DNA of 64,000 nt from Bacteroidota bacterium (lineage in GTDB: Bacteria > Bacteroidota > Bacteroidia > Cytophagales > Cytophagaceae). Where the stretch lies: positions 124,001 to 188,000 of the forward strand of contig JAEWYS010000020.1 in NCBI GenBank assembly GCA_023458555.1, in the 5' to 3' direction. Made by a program: the position numbers and the translations under genes. The notes under the pieces are model-generated. The model saw only the letters and a list, made by a program, of their open reading frames with translations. It was not told the origin of the DNA and did not search any database. Below, one piece after another: positions 26,480-34,915 of this stretch (positions are counted from its first letter, which is position 1; the number at the start of each line of letters is the position of its first letter).

Positions 26480-26671
26480 ATGATCGTAGTTAACGTAAAA
26501 GAAAACGAGTCAATAGACAGAGCTCTTAAGAGATTCAAGAAAAAATTTGAAAGAACTGGTGTTCTTAAGGAATTAAGAAGCAGAGGGCATTTCGAAAAAC
26601 CTTCTGTTAGTAGAAGAAACGAAATCATCCGGGCAAGATATAGAGAAAGAATGCAACAAAAAGGAGCTTAA
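26480..26671 (+). CDS. rpsU: 30S ribosomal protein S21
   Basis: This 63-residue basic protein is typical of bS21 in length and sequence: IVVNVKENESIDRALKRFKK, KKFERTGVLKELRSRGHFEK and the C-terminal RRNEIIRARYRERMQ. bS21 binds the 30S platform near the anti-Shine-Dalgarno; in Bacteroidota bS21 has been implicated in hiding that sequence, which fits the weak ribosome binding sites in this window. An AGGAAGG lies upstream, 10 bases before the ATG. It begins the rpsU-xer-hpf group. Confidence 0.97.
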   Translation: MIVVNVKENESIDRALKRFKKKFERTGVLKELRSRGHFEKPSVSRRNEIIRARYRERMQQKGA

Positions 26672-26710
26672 TCCTTTTTCGGCTTTCTTGAATTTGGTTA
26701 TATTGGTAGT

Positions 26711-27607
26711 ATGTATACGACTTCCAGTATAACCGATATTTTTTTGGATCACCTCCAGTCTGAAAAACGATACTCTGCTCATACCATTACATCGTACAGA
26801 CATGATCTCGGTCAGTTTGAGGATTTCATAAAGTTGAACTATAATATATCTCCTCCGGAGGTAGACAAGCACTTCTTTATCCGCGAATGGGTGGTCAGTC
26901 TTTCTGAGCAGAATTTCTCTGCAAGAACGATCAACCGAAAGATCGCCTGTCTTAAGTCCTTCTATAAATTTCTTCAACGCAGATCCCTGATTGAAAAGAA
27001 TCCGATGCAACAAGTCGCGTCTCTCAAATCAGGCAAGACAATACCGGTTTTTCTTACAGAAGAATCCATCGCTCAGATTCTGGATCATTTTTCCTATACC
27101 GACGACTTTCCCGGTACACGAGACAAGCTGGTAATTGAGCTTTTATACGGCACCGGCATTCGTCTGGCTGAGCTGGTCAATACTAAAGACAGCGATATTA
27201 ATCTGTACGAAAAGCTGATCAAAATAACCGGTAAAGGAAACAAGGAACGCTTCATACCTTTAAACAAATCGCTGGCAGAACTGATTAAACTATATAGCTC
27301 CCAAAAAACTCTTCTTTTGCAAAACGAATCGAAGAGTTTTATCGTAACAGATAACGGGAAAGCCGCTTATCCAGGCTTTATTTACAGGCTAGTAAAAAAA
27401 TATCTGTCCATGATTCCGGTGCTTGAAAAAACCAGTCCGCATGTATTACGACATACATTCGCTACACATCTGCTCAATAAGGGAGCAGACCTGAATGCGA
27501 TCAAGGATTTACTCGGACATAGCAGTCTGGCGGCAACACAGGTATATACACATAATTCGCTTGATAAAATAAAAGCTATTTTTGATCAGGCTCATCCCAA
27601 AGCATAA
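26711..27607 (+). CDS. xerC: Tyrosine recombinase of the XerC/XerD type
   Basis: This 298-residue protein has an N-terminal SAM-like DNA-binding domain (FLDHLQSEKRYSAHTITSYR) and a catalytic domain with Arg in YGTGIRLAELVNT, Lys in ITGKGNKERFIP, the HxxR pair SPHVLRHTFATHLL, His/Trp position LGHSSLAATQ and nucleophile Tyr in TQVYTHNS. It resolves chromosome dimers at dif. It sits in the conserved rpsU-xer-hpf order and no mobile-element genes flank it, so it is the housekeeping enzyme and not a phage integrase. C versus D cannot be decided here. Confidence 0.92.
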   Translation: MYTTSSITDIFLDHLQSEKRYSAHTITSYRHDLGQFEDFIKLNYNISPPEVDKHFFIREWVVSLSEQNFSARTINRKIACLKSFYKFLQRRSLIEKNPMQQVASLKSGKTIPVFLTEESIAQILDHFSYTDDFPGTRDKLVIELLYGTGIRLAELVNTKDSDINLYEKLIKITGKGNKERFIPLNKSLAELIKLYSSQKTLLLQNESKSFIVTDNGKAAYPGFIYRLVKKYLSMIPVLEKTSPHVLRHTFATHLLNKGADLNAIKDLLGHSSLAATQVYTHNSLDKIKAIFDQAHPKA

Positions 27608-27636
27608 ATTAAGTTTAACTTTTAAATTGTGAAGAC

Positions 27637-27942
27637 ATGAAATTGCAGATTCAATCCATCCATTTTAACGCAGACCAGAAGCTTCTTGATTTTATCCAGA
27701 AAAAAATGGATAAGCTTGATACATTTTTTGACCGGATTGTCGACGGAGACGTTTATTTGAAAGTTGAAAGTAATGATCAGAAAGGCAACAAATGGGTACA
27801 TATACAATTGAACTTACCCAATAAGACTTCGTTGAATGTAAAAGAGCAGGCAAACACCTTCGAAGAAGCGATTGACATCGCTTATGAAAGTCTTGCCCGC
27901 CAGTTGAAAAAATCCAAAGATAAGATGAGCGAACAACGATAA
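27637..27942 (+). CDS. hpf: Ribosome hibernation-promoting factor (HPF/RaiA, short form)
   Basis: This 101-residue protein has the beta-alpha-beta-beta-beta-alpha pattern of the HPF family: KLQIQSIHFNADQKLLDFIQ, then YLKVESNDQKGNKWVHIQLN, and the C-terminal helix EEAIDIAYESLARQLKKSKD. Length fits the short form without dimerisation domain. It binds the 30S decoding region in stationary phase. The last codons and the TAA lie inside a 48-bp perfect palindrome. Confidence 0.93.
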   Translation: MKLQIQSIHFNADQKLLDFIQKKMDKLDTFFDRIVDGDVYLKVESNDQKGNKWVHIQLNLPNKTSLNVKEQANTFEEAIDIAYESLARQLKKSKDKMSEQR

Positions 27943-27982
27943 TAAAAAAAGCCCCGGATCCGGGGCTTTTTTTATTATCGTT
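27935..27982. terminator. Perfect 48-bp palindrome, bidirectional terminator for hpf and metK
   Basis: Two 24-base arms (27935-27958 and 27959-27982) are exact reverse complements with no spacer, centred on GGATCC. Each arm has a GC core GCCCCGGA and seven A or T. The left arm holds the hpf stop codon and the right arm ends 16 bases before the metK stop. A further AGCGAA (27928-27933) and TTCGCT (27988-27993) extend the pairing after a mismatch. It can terminate transcripts from both directions. Confidence 0.9.
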
Positions 27983-27997
27983 AGCAATTCGCTTCTG

Positions 27998-29275
27998 CTA
28001 GTCAAGACCAAACGCCCGCTTTACACTTTCAACATAGTCCAATTTCTCCCACGTAAAGAATTCCAGCATCTTCTTCTGACTTTTTCTTATTTCGGTGACA
28101 GTATCTCCCGTATTCTGTACTTCTACATAATTCAACACAACTTCCTTCGAGAAGGGCTCCCGCCCAACATGACCATAAGAGGCTGTTTCCTGATAAATCG
28201 GGTTCATCAGACCCAGGCGGTCTACAATAGCCTTGGGACGCATATCAAACAGATCGCTCACTTTTTCAGCAATCTGCCCATCCGTCATTTTTACTCTGGC
28301 TGTACCATAAGTATTGATATTGATCGAGATTGGCTTGGATACACCAATAGCATATGCTACCTGAACCAGTATCTCATCGGCCACTCCGGCAGCTACAAGA
28401 TTTTTGGCAACATGTCTTGCTGCATATGCTGCACTTCTGTCAACCTTGGAAGGGTCTTTTCCTGAAAAAGCACCTCCGCCATGAGCTCCTTTTCCGCCGT
28501 AAGTATCAACAATAATTTTTCGCCCGGTCAGGCCGGAATCTCCGTGAGGTCCTCCTATTACGAATTTTCCGGTAGGGTTAATATGGTATATGGTCTTATC
28601 ATCCAGCAAAGACGCCGGTATAACCTCAGAGATAACATATTTTTTCACATCATTGGCAATCGTCTCAAGCATTTGATTATCATTACCAAATTCATCATGC
28701 TGGGTAGACACCACAATTGTATGAACACGCGAAGGTTTTCCTTCGTCATTGTATTCAATGGTAACCTGAGATTTGGAATCCGGACGCAAATAGGTCATAG
28801 TCTTACCTTCTTTCCGTATCTCCGCCAGCTTTCTCAGAATACGATGAGAAAAAGCCAATGCCATAGGCATATATTCCGGAGTTTCTCTGCTCGCATATCC
28901 AAACATCATTCCCTGATCACCCGCTCCCTGCTCTTTATCAATTCCTTCTCCTTCATTTACTCCCTGAGCAATATCTGGCGACTGCTGGTGCAAAGTAGTA
29001 ATAATACCACAGGAATCGGCATCAAACATGTACTCAGCCTTCGTATAGCCTATCTTCTTTATGGTCTTTCTTACTATTTCCTGTATATCAACATAGGCCT
29101 TGGTTGTTACTTCCCCGGCAATAACTGCCAGACCTGTCGTCACCAGAGTCTCACAGGCAACCCTTGACTTTGGATCCTGACATAACATGGCATCAAGTAT
29201 AGCATCCGAAATTTGATCAGCAACCTTATCCGGATGCCCTTCAGAAACAGACTCAGAAGTAAATAAAAATGACAT
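27998..29275 (-). CDS. metK: S-adenosylmethionine synthetase
   Basis: This 425-residue enzyme has all three MetK signatures: SESVSEGHPDKVADQISDAI, GAGDQGMMFGYASRETPEYM, and GGGAFSGKDPSKVDRSAAYA. It makes SAM from methionine and ATP through a cytosolic tetramer. It is slightly longer than the E. coli enzyme (384), common in Bacteroidota. Only 82 bases separate it from the methyltransferase gene upstream; no SAM riboswitch was seen in that gap. Transcription ends at the shared palindrome. Confidence 0.97.
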   Translation of the reverse strand: MSFLFTSESVSEGHPDKVADQISDAILDAMLCQDPKSRVACETLVTTGLAVIAGEVTTKAYVDIQEIVRKTIKKIGYTKAEYMFDADSCGIITTLHQQSPDIAQGVNEGEGIDKEQGAGDQGMMFGYASRETPEYMPMALAFSHRILRKLAEIRKEGKTMTYLRPDSKSQVTIEYNDEGKPSRVHTIVVSTQHDEFGNDNQMLETIANDVKKYVISEVIPASLLDDKTIYHINPTGKFVIGGPHGDSGLTGRKIIVDTYGGKGAHGGGAFSGKDPSKVDRSAAYAARHVAKNLVAAGVADEILVQVAYAIGVSKPISININTYGTARVKMTDGQIAEKVSDLFDMRPKAIVDRLGLMNPIYQETASYGHVGREPFSKEVVLNYVEVQNTGDTVTEIRKSQKKMLEFFTWEKLDYVESVKRAFGLD

Positions 29276-29357
29276 ACTATCTTATAAGCTTTTAAAATAT
29301 AAATTTACCCAAATATAAGTGAATATACAGTTATTATGCATTCACACCTTAATTAAA

Positions 29358-30074
29358 TTATTTTCTTGTTCCCAATCCGAAAATCGTTGGTTTTTTGTAC
29401 AAATCCGGCGGATTTTTTCGCCAGTCAGCAATCTTTTGCGTTTTTATCATTTCATTGGCTCCGGATATATCTGAAGCTATACAAAGTAATGTCTCCGCTC
29501 CAAGCTCCTTCAAAAGATCTTCCAGCATATGATTATTCCTGAACGGAGTTTCCATAAACAGCTGTGTTTCTCCTTTAGCGCTCTGCTTTTCCAGAAACCG
29601 GATTTCTTTAGTTCGCTCTGCCCTGTTTACCGGGAGATACCCCTTAAAGGCAAACTGCTGACCGGAAAAACCACTCCCCATAAGCGCCATCAAAATCGAT
29701 GATGGTCCAGGCAAAGGTTTTACAAGGAAACCATTTTTGTGACCATATGTTACAGCTGCTGCTCCCGGATCTGCCACTCCGGGACAACCGGCTTCTGAGA
29801 TAATCCCGATAGTGCTTCCGGCCGGAATTTCCTTAAAATAACTTCCCACCTCCTTTTCTGTTGTTTTTTTATCCAGCGTAAAAAATGTCATTTCTTCGAT
29901 GACCCTGCCCGATTTCAGCTTACTGATGTATCGTCGGGCAGTCCGGATATTTTCAACCAGATAATAATCAGTATGCCTGATTACATCAATAACCTGAGGC
30001 GCCATAAATTGCAGATCATTGTCTTCTGACAAAAAAGAAGGTATTAGAAAAATCGTACCTTTGTAGGCAGACAT
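29358..30074 (-). CDS. RsmI-type tetrapyrrole-methylase-fold SAM-dependent methyltransferase
   Basis: This 238-residue protein has the family blocks TIFLIPSFLSED, DYYLVENIRTARRYI, GIISEAGCPGVADPGAAAV and PLPGPSSILMALMGSGF. RsmI methylates the ribose of 16S rRNA C1402. The protein is shorter than RsmI (about 286) and is the diverged Bacteroidota form found beside the true RsmI, so the rRNA target is not certain. It lies upstream of metK on the same strand, which would put a SAM producer and consumer in one transcript if co-transcribed. Confidence 0.85.
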   Translation of the reverse strand: MSAYKGTIFLIPSFLSEDNDLQFMAPQVIDVIRHTDYYLVENIRTARRYISKLKSGRVIEEMTFFTLDKKTTEKEVGSYFKEIPAGSTIGIISEAGCPGVADPGAAAVTYGHKNGFLVKPLPGPSSILMALMGSGFSGQQFAFKGYLPVNRAERTKEIRFLEKQSAKGETQLFMETPFRNNHMLEDLLKELGAETLLCIASDISGANEMIKTQKIADWRKNPPDLYKKPTIFGLGTRK

Positions 30075-30112
30075 AAGTTAGTGTATTAGTTGATTTAATC
30101 TTACAATCCTAT

Positions 30113-30337
30113 ATGGAACAATTTAGCGGAACAGGCAAAATTCTGATTATACTGGGTGGATGTCTTCTGCTGGCAGGACTGCTAATAACTTTTGCCGGTA
30201 AAATACCTTTTCTGGGCAGACTTCCCGGTGATTTTTTTGTACAAAAGAAAAATTTCAATTTTTATTTTCCATTTACAACTTCTATCCTCATTAGTCTTCT
30301 GCTTAGCCTGATCCTGTATCTTTTCAGAAAGTTTTGA
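30113..30337 (+). CDS. DUF2905 family small membrane protein
   Basis: This 74-residue protein has two membrane helices (about 8-29 and 51-70) around the conserved central block GKIPFLGRLPGDFFVQKKNF. The motif GRLPGD with a following aromatic-rich stretch is the DUF2905 signature. Function is unknown. It overlaps the convergent alpha/beta hydrolase gene by 14 bases. Confidence 0.85.
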   Translation: MEQFSGTGKILIILGGCLLLAGLLITFAGKIPFLGRLPGDFFVQKKNFNFYFPFTTSILISLLLSLILYLFRKF

Positions 30338-31088
30338 TATATTCCTTTATTGTTGCAGCAAACTCCTTGGGTTTTTCTGCATGCAGCCAGTGCCCTGCCC
30401 CGTGAATAGTCACTATTCTGGAATCCGTAAACTGTTTTCTGATCAATTCTTCATCTCTTTCTCTGATGTAGTTGGACTGATCACCACGAATAAAAAGAAA
30501 CGGTTTATCTATCTCAATTTCCTCATCCAGCCCTTCTCCTACATTATCAATCTTATCCGTAATCACCGGAAGATTAATCCGCCACTTAAACCCGTTATCT
30601 GTACGATCCAGATTTTTGAGCAAAAACTGTCTAACCGGAAGTTCCGGAACCTTCTCTTCCAGAATCTTGTCGGCTTCCTGTCGGCTACTGATCGATTCCA
30701 GATCGATATTATTGAGTCCTTCAAGAATTTCATCATGATGCCTTCTGTAAAACCTTGGAGATATATCCATTACGACGTAGCGGGCATCAAACTCAGGATA
30801 GGTTGCAGCAAAGTTCATAACTGTTTTCCCCCCCATTGAGTGACCGATAATCAACGGTTTGTGAATACCCTCTTCCTCAAGAAACTCCATAAGATCTGAC
30901 GCCATTGCCGAATAATTAAATTCTTCGCTATGGGGTGAGCTGCCATGATTTCTTTGATCCAGCAGATAAACTTTATATTCATCCGCAAGCAGCTTTGCCG
31001 GCCCCAGCAGATTATCCGAGGAGCCGAACACTCCATGCAGTATCACAATCGGATCACCTTCTCCTATTTCTCTATAAAATAATTTCAT
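30324..31088 (-). CDS. Alpha/beta hydrolase (YbfF/esterase-like)
   Basis: The start is ATG 31088 (MKLFYREIGEGDPIVILHG), which overlaps the pdxJ stop as ATGA; an in-frame ATG at 31151 lies inside pdxJ and is less likely. The roughly 254 residues carry the oxyanion region HGVFGSSDNLLG, nucleophile Ser in IGHSMGGKTVMNF, an acid in FIRGDQSNYI and His in GAGHWLHAEKP. It resembles YbfF-type acyl esterases. Physiological substrate is unknown. Confidence 0.88.
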   Translation of the reverse strand: MKLFYREIGEGDPIVILHGVFGSSDNLLGPAKLLADEYKVYLLDQRNHGSSPHSEEFNYSAMASDLMEFLEEEGIHKPLIIGHSMGGKTVMNFAATYPEFDARYVVMDISPRFYRRHHDEILEGLNNIDLESISSRQEADKILEEKVPELPVRQFLLKNLDRTDNGFKWRINLPVITDKIDNVGEGLDEEIEIDKPFLFIRGDQSNYIRERDEELIRKQFTDSRIVTIHGAGHWLHAEKPKEFAATIKEYIKTF

Positions 31089-31801
31089 TGTTGCAGTTTT
31101 CGTAAATATGTCTGAATAGTATTTTCCAGGCCCATGTACAATGCATCGCAAATAAGTGCATGGCCGATTGATACTTCATCAATGTATGGTATATTCTTTA
31201 CCAGATAGTTCAGATTTTCAAGATCCAGATCATGTCCCGCATTCAGTCCAAGTCCAAGCTCACGAGCCCTGGCTGCTGCAGTCATATAAGCGCTTATCGC
31301 TGCAGCAGGATTGCCGGAATAGCCGACAGCATAAGGCTCCGTATATAGCTCAACCCTGTCTGCCCCTGCAAGAGCAGCCCCTTCCACCATTTTAGGATCG
31401 GGATTAACAAAAACAGAAACTCTTATACCTTTCTTTTTAAAACCAGCAACAACATCCGTAAGGAAATCCTTATGTGCTACAGTATTCCACCCGGCATTTG
31501 AGGTAATGGCATCAGGCGCATCAGGTACAAGTGTTACCTGACCCGGTTGCACGCTCTCCACCAGGCTGATAAATTTATCTTCCGGATTTCCCTCTATATT
31601 CAATTCAGTATGTAATACCTTTTTAAGGTCAACAACATCCGTATAGCGAATATGCCTTTCATCCGGTCTGGGATGAACGGTGATTCCTTGTGCACCAAAA
31701 CGTTCACAATCCAAAGCAACCCGAATAACATCCGGATTGTTTCCGCCCCGCGCATTTCGCAATGTCGCAATCTTATTAATATTTACACTGAGCCTGGTCA
31801 T
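31085..31801 (-). CDS. pdxJ: Pyridoxine 5'-phosphate synthase
   Basis: This 238-residue protein is the usual PdxJ length. It has SVNINKIATLRNARGGNNPD, GITVHPRPDERHIRYTDV, SVFVNPDPKMVEGAALAGAD and LNAGHDLDLENLNYL. It condenses 1-deoxy-xylulose 5-phosphate with aminoacetone phosphate to pyridoxine 5'-phosphate, the last step of the DXP-dependent PLP route. It is translationally coupled to the downstream hydrolase by a 4-base overlap. Confidence 0.96.
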   Translation of the reverse strand: MTRLSVNINKIATLRNARGGNNPDVIRVALDCERFGAQGITVHPRPDERHIRYTDVVDLKKVLHTELNIEGNPEDKFISLVESVQPGQVTLVPDAPDAITSNAGWNTVAHKDFLTDVVAGFKKKGIRVSVFVNPDPKMVEGAALAGADRVELYTEPYAVGYSGNPAAAISAYMTAAARARELGLGLNAGHDLDLENLNYLVKNIPYIDEVSIGHALICDALYMGLENTIQTYLRKLQQ

Positions 31802-31860
31802 GTTTTTATATTATTTTTAGCTTTGCAAATAAAGCTAATAAATCAAAATTTTTAGAATGT

Positions 31861-32310
31861 ATGAGCCTAAAAGCACAAATCGAAACGGATATAAAATCAG
31901 CAATGCTCGCCAAAGACAAAGACCGGCTAAGAGCACTGCGCAGCATAAAGTCTCTTATTCTGCTTGCCGAAACAGAAAAGGGAGCCAAAAGCGAACTTTC
32001 TGAGGATGATGAAATAAAGTTGCTGACGAAGGCAGCCAAACAGCGTAGAGAGTCTGCTGAAGTCTATAAAAATCAGAACCGGGCAGATCTTGAGGCGGTC
32101 GAGCTTGGAGAGCTTGCCATCATAGAACAGTATCTTCCGAAACAGCTTACAGAAGAAGAAATACTGGAAAAACTGAAGACAATTATTGCTGAGACAGGAG
32201 CACAGGGGCCTCAGGATATGGGCAAGGTCATGGGTGCTGCGACAAAATCCCTGGCAGGACAGGCTGATGGAAAAGTAATTTCGGTATTGGTAAAATCGCT
32301 ACTTAAGTAA
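31861..32310 (+). CDS. GatB/YqeY domain protein
   Basis: This 149-residue helical protein has SLKAQIETDIKSAMLAKDKD, LTKAAKQRRESAEVYKNQNR and IIEQYLPKQLTEEEILEKLK, the YqeY signature. It resembles the tail domain of the amidotransferase subunit GatB, which contacts tRNA, but its own role is unknown. It is followed after 3 bases by a CvpA gene and then PabA, forming a tight plus-strand run divergent from pdxJ. Confidence 0.93.
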   Translation: MSLKAQIETDIKSAMLAKDKDRLRALRSIKSLILLAETEKGAKSELSEDDEIKLLTKAAKQRRESAEVYKNQNRADLEAVELGELAIIEQYLPKQLTEEEILEKLKTIIAETGAQGPQDMGKVMGAATKSLAGQADGKVISVLVKSLLK

Positions 32311-32313
32311 AAG

Positions 32314-32841
32314 TTGAATACTGCAGACTTCGTTTTTCTGAGTTTTCTGGTGCTCGGAGCTTATATGGGTTTTCGTAAAGGTTTGATGCTGGAGATCGTC
32401 ACATTTCTGGCGCTCATTATCGGTATAATATCCGCATTCAAATTATTAAATTCCGGCATTGAATTTATCCGGTCGACATGGGACTGGGAGAGTATCCTGA
32501 TTCCCTATCTGGCTTTTATCCTGATTTTCGTATTGGTTTTCCTATTAATTCATCTGTTGGGAAAAACTCTTAAGAAAATTCTTGACTTCACTTTGCTGGG
32601 AAGCGCTGATAATTTTGCCGGAGCATTGTTGGGAGTAGCCAAAATGGCATTCGGAATTAGTCTTATACTCTGGCTTACCAGAGCGGCAAGCATCGAGCTA
32701 CCTCCGGCAATAACTGAAAACAGTCTTCTTTTCACTCCTTTGGTAGAATTCGCTCCCGGGGTTATACACTGGATCAGCTATGTAATCCCGTTTCAGGACA
32801 TTTTCCCTGCAATATCCAAAATCTTAACGGACTCCAATTGA
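32314..32841 (+). CDS. CvpA family membrane protein
   Basis: This 175-residue protein begins at TTG 32314 and has four membrane helices: FVFLSFLVLGAYMGFRKGLM is the CvpA start, followed by ALIIGIISAFKLL and YLAFILIFVLVFLLIHLLGK. CvpA in E. coli is needed for colicin V production and envelope stress survival. The TTG start is 3 bases after the YqeY stop, and the stop overlaps the next TTG start as TTGA, both signs of coupling. Confidence 0.88.
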   Translation: MNTADFVFLSFLVLGAYMGFRKGLMLEIVTFLALIIGIISAFKLLNSGIEFIRSTWDWESILIPYLAFILIFVLVFLLIHLLGKTLKKILDFTLLGSADNFAGALLGVAKMAFGISLILWLTRAASIELPPAITENSLLFTPLVEFAPGVIHWISYVIPFQDIFPAISKILTDSN

Positions 32842-33401
32842 TTCTCATTGTTGACAATTTTGACTCTTTTACCTGGAATCTGACAGACTATATTGAACAA
32901 ACCGGAGAAGAAATTCTCCTTGTCCGGAATACAGTTTGTCCCGAAGATTCATTTTCCGAAAAAATAAAAGGAGTCGTCTTGTCTCCCGGCCCGGGGAAAC
33001 CGGAAGATGCAGGTTTTCTGCTGAATTACGTCCGGTACTATGAGAAAAGGAAGCCTGTTCTTGGAATTTGTTTGGGGCATCAGGCTATAGCTCAGCTCTA
33101 TGGTTCTGCAATCGGAAAGGCTCCATACCCTTCCCATGGAAAAATATCCGGGATCCACCTTGATACCAGTCATTATCTCTTCACCGGACTTCCTCAAAAA
33201 ATCAACGTAGTACGCTACCATTCCCTTATTGCCGAAAAACTTCCGGATAATTTGCGTATCATTTGCCAGACCGAAAATCTCATAATGGGAGTTTCTCATA
33301 CGGAATATCCGGTTTGCGGAATCCAGTTTCATCCCGAAGCCTACCTTACTGATTATGGCCAGACAATTATTCAGAACTGGATTTCTTTTGTCAACCGATA
33401 G
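32838..33401 (+). CDS. pabA: Aminodeoxychorismate/anthranilate synthase glutaminase subunit
   Basis: This 187-residue class I glutaminase starts at TTG 32838. It has ILIVDNFDSFTWNLTDYIEQ, the PGPGKPEDAG loop, the nucleophile Cys in VLGICLGHQAIAQ and the catalytic His/Glu in GIQFHPEAYLT. It supplies ammonia to PabB (folate) or TrpE (tryptophan). The partner large subunit is not adjacent, so PabA and TrpG cannot be told apart. It overlaps CvpA by 4 bases. Confidence 0.92.
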   Translation: MILIVDNFDSFTWNLTDYIEQTGEEILLVRNTVCPEDSFSEKIKGVVLSPGPGKPEDAGFLLNYVRYYEKRKPVLGICLGHQAIAQLYGSAIGKAPYPSHGKISGIHLDTSHYLFTGLPQKINVVRYHSLIAEKLPDNLRIICQTENLIMGVSHTEYPVCGIQFHPEAYLTDYGQTIIQNWISFVNR

Positions 33402-33403
33402 GA

Positions 33404-33434
33404 GTTGAATAAATCTAAACTTTGTTTTACTTTG
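33404..33434 (+). promoter_or_regulatory. Probable promoter for hydrolase gene at 33468
   Basis: GTTG at 33404-33407, a 19-base spacer and TTACTTTG at 33427-33434 resemble the TTTG-N19-TAnnTTTG consensus, differing at one base in each box. Confidence 0.4.
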
Positions 33435-33467
33435 CACGTTAATAAAATTTATCAAGTCCTATAGAGC

Positions 33468-34232
33468 ATGGCATTTACTATCAAAGAAAACGGCAAATTC
33501 AAGTATTATGACGAAGGTGAAGGAGATGTTCTGCTTCTTTTACACGGTCTTTTTGGAGCTCTAAGCAACTGGGAATATGTAATAAAAGCTTTCAATAAAG
33601 ACCACAGGGTAATCATCCCTGTAATGCCGATATATGATATGCCTATTCGCTCTGCGAGTGTCGAGGGATTAGCTACGTTCATTGAGGACTTTGTTAAGTT
33701 CAAGAATCTTGACAATCTTACCCTGTTGGGCAATTCACTTGGCGGACATGTAGGACTCGTTTACACGCTAAAAAATAAAGAAAAAGTATCCAGACTTGTT
33801 CTCACGGGCTCATCCGGATTATTTGAAAATTCGATGGGCGGTTCTTTTCCCAAAAGAGGCAGCTACGATTACATTAAAGAACGTGTCGGATATACCTTTT
33901 ACGATCCATCCACTGCTACCCATGAGCTGGTAGAAGAGGTTTTCAATATTACACGAAGCATTCCGAAATGTATGAATATAGTAGCCATAGCCAAAGCAGC
34001 TCAACGGCATAATATGGCTAAGGATATTACTCAGATTAAAGTCCCGACATTGCTGATCTGGGGCCTTAATGATACGATCACCCCGCCAATGGTCGCGCAC
34101 GAGTTTAATCGACTGATCCCTAATTCTGAACTTAGATTTATTGATAAATGCGGGCATGCCCCGATGATGGAGCACCCGGAAAAGTTTAATTCTATTTTAC
34201 GACAGTTTATCGGAGCCAAAGTGATCGCATGA
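33468..34232 (+). CDS. Alpha/beta hydrolase
   Basis: This 254-residue protein has the oxyanion stretch LLLHGLFGALSNWE, nucleophile Ser in LLGNSLGGHVGLVY, Asp in WGLNDTITPP and His in DKCGHAPMMEHPE. No signal peptide is present. It heads a compact run (CBS protein overlapping by 4 bases, then nadK). In my recall a hydrolase of this kind sits next to the CBS-nadK pair in Cytophagales. The substrate is unknown. Confidence 0.88.
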   Translation: MAFTIKENGKFKYYDEGEGDVLLLLHGLFGALSNWEYVIKAFNKDHRVIIPVMPIYDMPIRSASVEGLATFIEDFVKFKNLDNLTLLGNSLGGHVGLVYTLKNKEKVSRLVLTGSSGLFENSMGGSFPKRGSYDYIKERVGYTFYDPSTATHELVEEVFNITRSIPKCMNIVAIAKAAQRHNMAKDITQIKVPTLLIWGLNDTITPPMVAHEFNRLIPNSELRFIDKCGHAPMMEHPEKFNSILRQFIGAKVIA

Positions 34233-34891
34233 TAGCCGAAGAACTTATCAACCAGTTAATTCCACCGTTAAAACCATCGGACTCTGCTGACAAAGCACTG
34301 TCCTGGATGGAGAAGCTTCGCATTACCCAGCTTCCGGTTGTGGACGAGAAAGAGTACAAGGGAGTGATTACTGAAGACTTAATATACGATCATCTGGACT
34401 CTGATAAAGTCGTAGGAGATTTTCAGCTTATTGCTTCCGCTGTCAGCGCACTACCCAACAGCCATTTTTACGACGTAATTAAACTTGCAATTGAAAATGG
34501 CCTGCAACTTGTCCCAGTGCTGGATGTTGACAGAAATTTCCTCGGGGTGATATCTGTAAACGAAACAGCAGCCACTCTTGCAAAAATGTTTGCAGCACAA
34601 GGCCCAGGAGGAATTATTGTTATTTCACTGGCTCCCAAAGACTACTCAATGAGCGAAATTGCCCGCCTCATCGAGGCAAATGATACCCGAATACTTAGTG
34701 CCTTCTTTCTTCAGGAGCATGATTCCGATCAGGCCAAGCTGACATTAAAACTAAACAGGGAAGATCTGACCCGTATAATAGCGACACTCGAAAGACACAG
34801 TTATTCTGTTGTTGCGCATTTTCAGGAAACCGAACTGCTCAATGTTGATAAGGAAAGACTGGATATGCTTCTGAGATATCTCAATATGTAA
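34229..34891 (+). CDS. CBS-domain protein
   Basis: This 220-residue protein has a CBS pair (about residues 8-120: LRITQLPVVDEKEYKGVITE and GLQLVPVLDVDRNFLGVISV), followed by an ACT-like region (about 130-215, GPGGIIVISLAPKDYSMSEI). Such CBS-ACT proteins sense adenine nucleotides. Overlap with the upstream hydrolase and the nadK gene 24 bases downstream suggest it may modulate that neighbour, but this is inference. Confidence 0.85.
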   Translation: MIAEELINQLIPPLKPSDSADKALSWMEKLRITQLPVVDEKEYKGVITEDLIYDHLDSDKVVGDFQLIASAVSALPNSHFYDVIKLAIENGLQLVPVLDVDRNFLGVISVNETAATLAKMFAAQGPGGIIVISLAPKDYSMSEIARLIEANDTRILSAFFLQEHDSDQAKLTLKLNREDLTRIIATLERHSYSVVAHFQETELLNVDKERLDMLLRYLNM

Positions 34892-34915
34892 TCCTGCTCC
34901 AGTAACCCGCTTCTA

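Noticed and set aside
26711..27607. Tyrosine recombinase as sign of an integrated element
   Set aside because: It lies in the conserved rpsU-xer-hpf order with no flanking att repeats, tRNA or phage genes; it is the housekeeping Xer protein.
29276..29357. Possible SAM riboswitch before metK
   Set aside because: The gap is 82 bases, AT-rich and shows no SAM-I, SAM-II or SAM-IV core or stem pattern.
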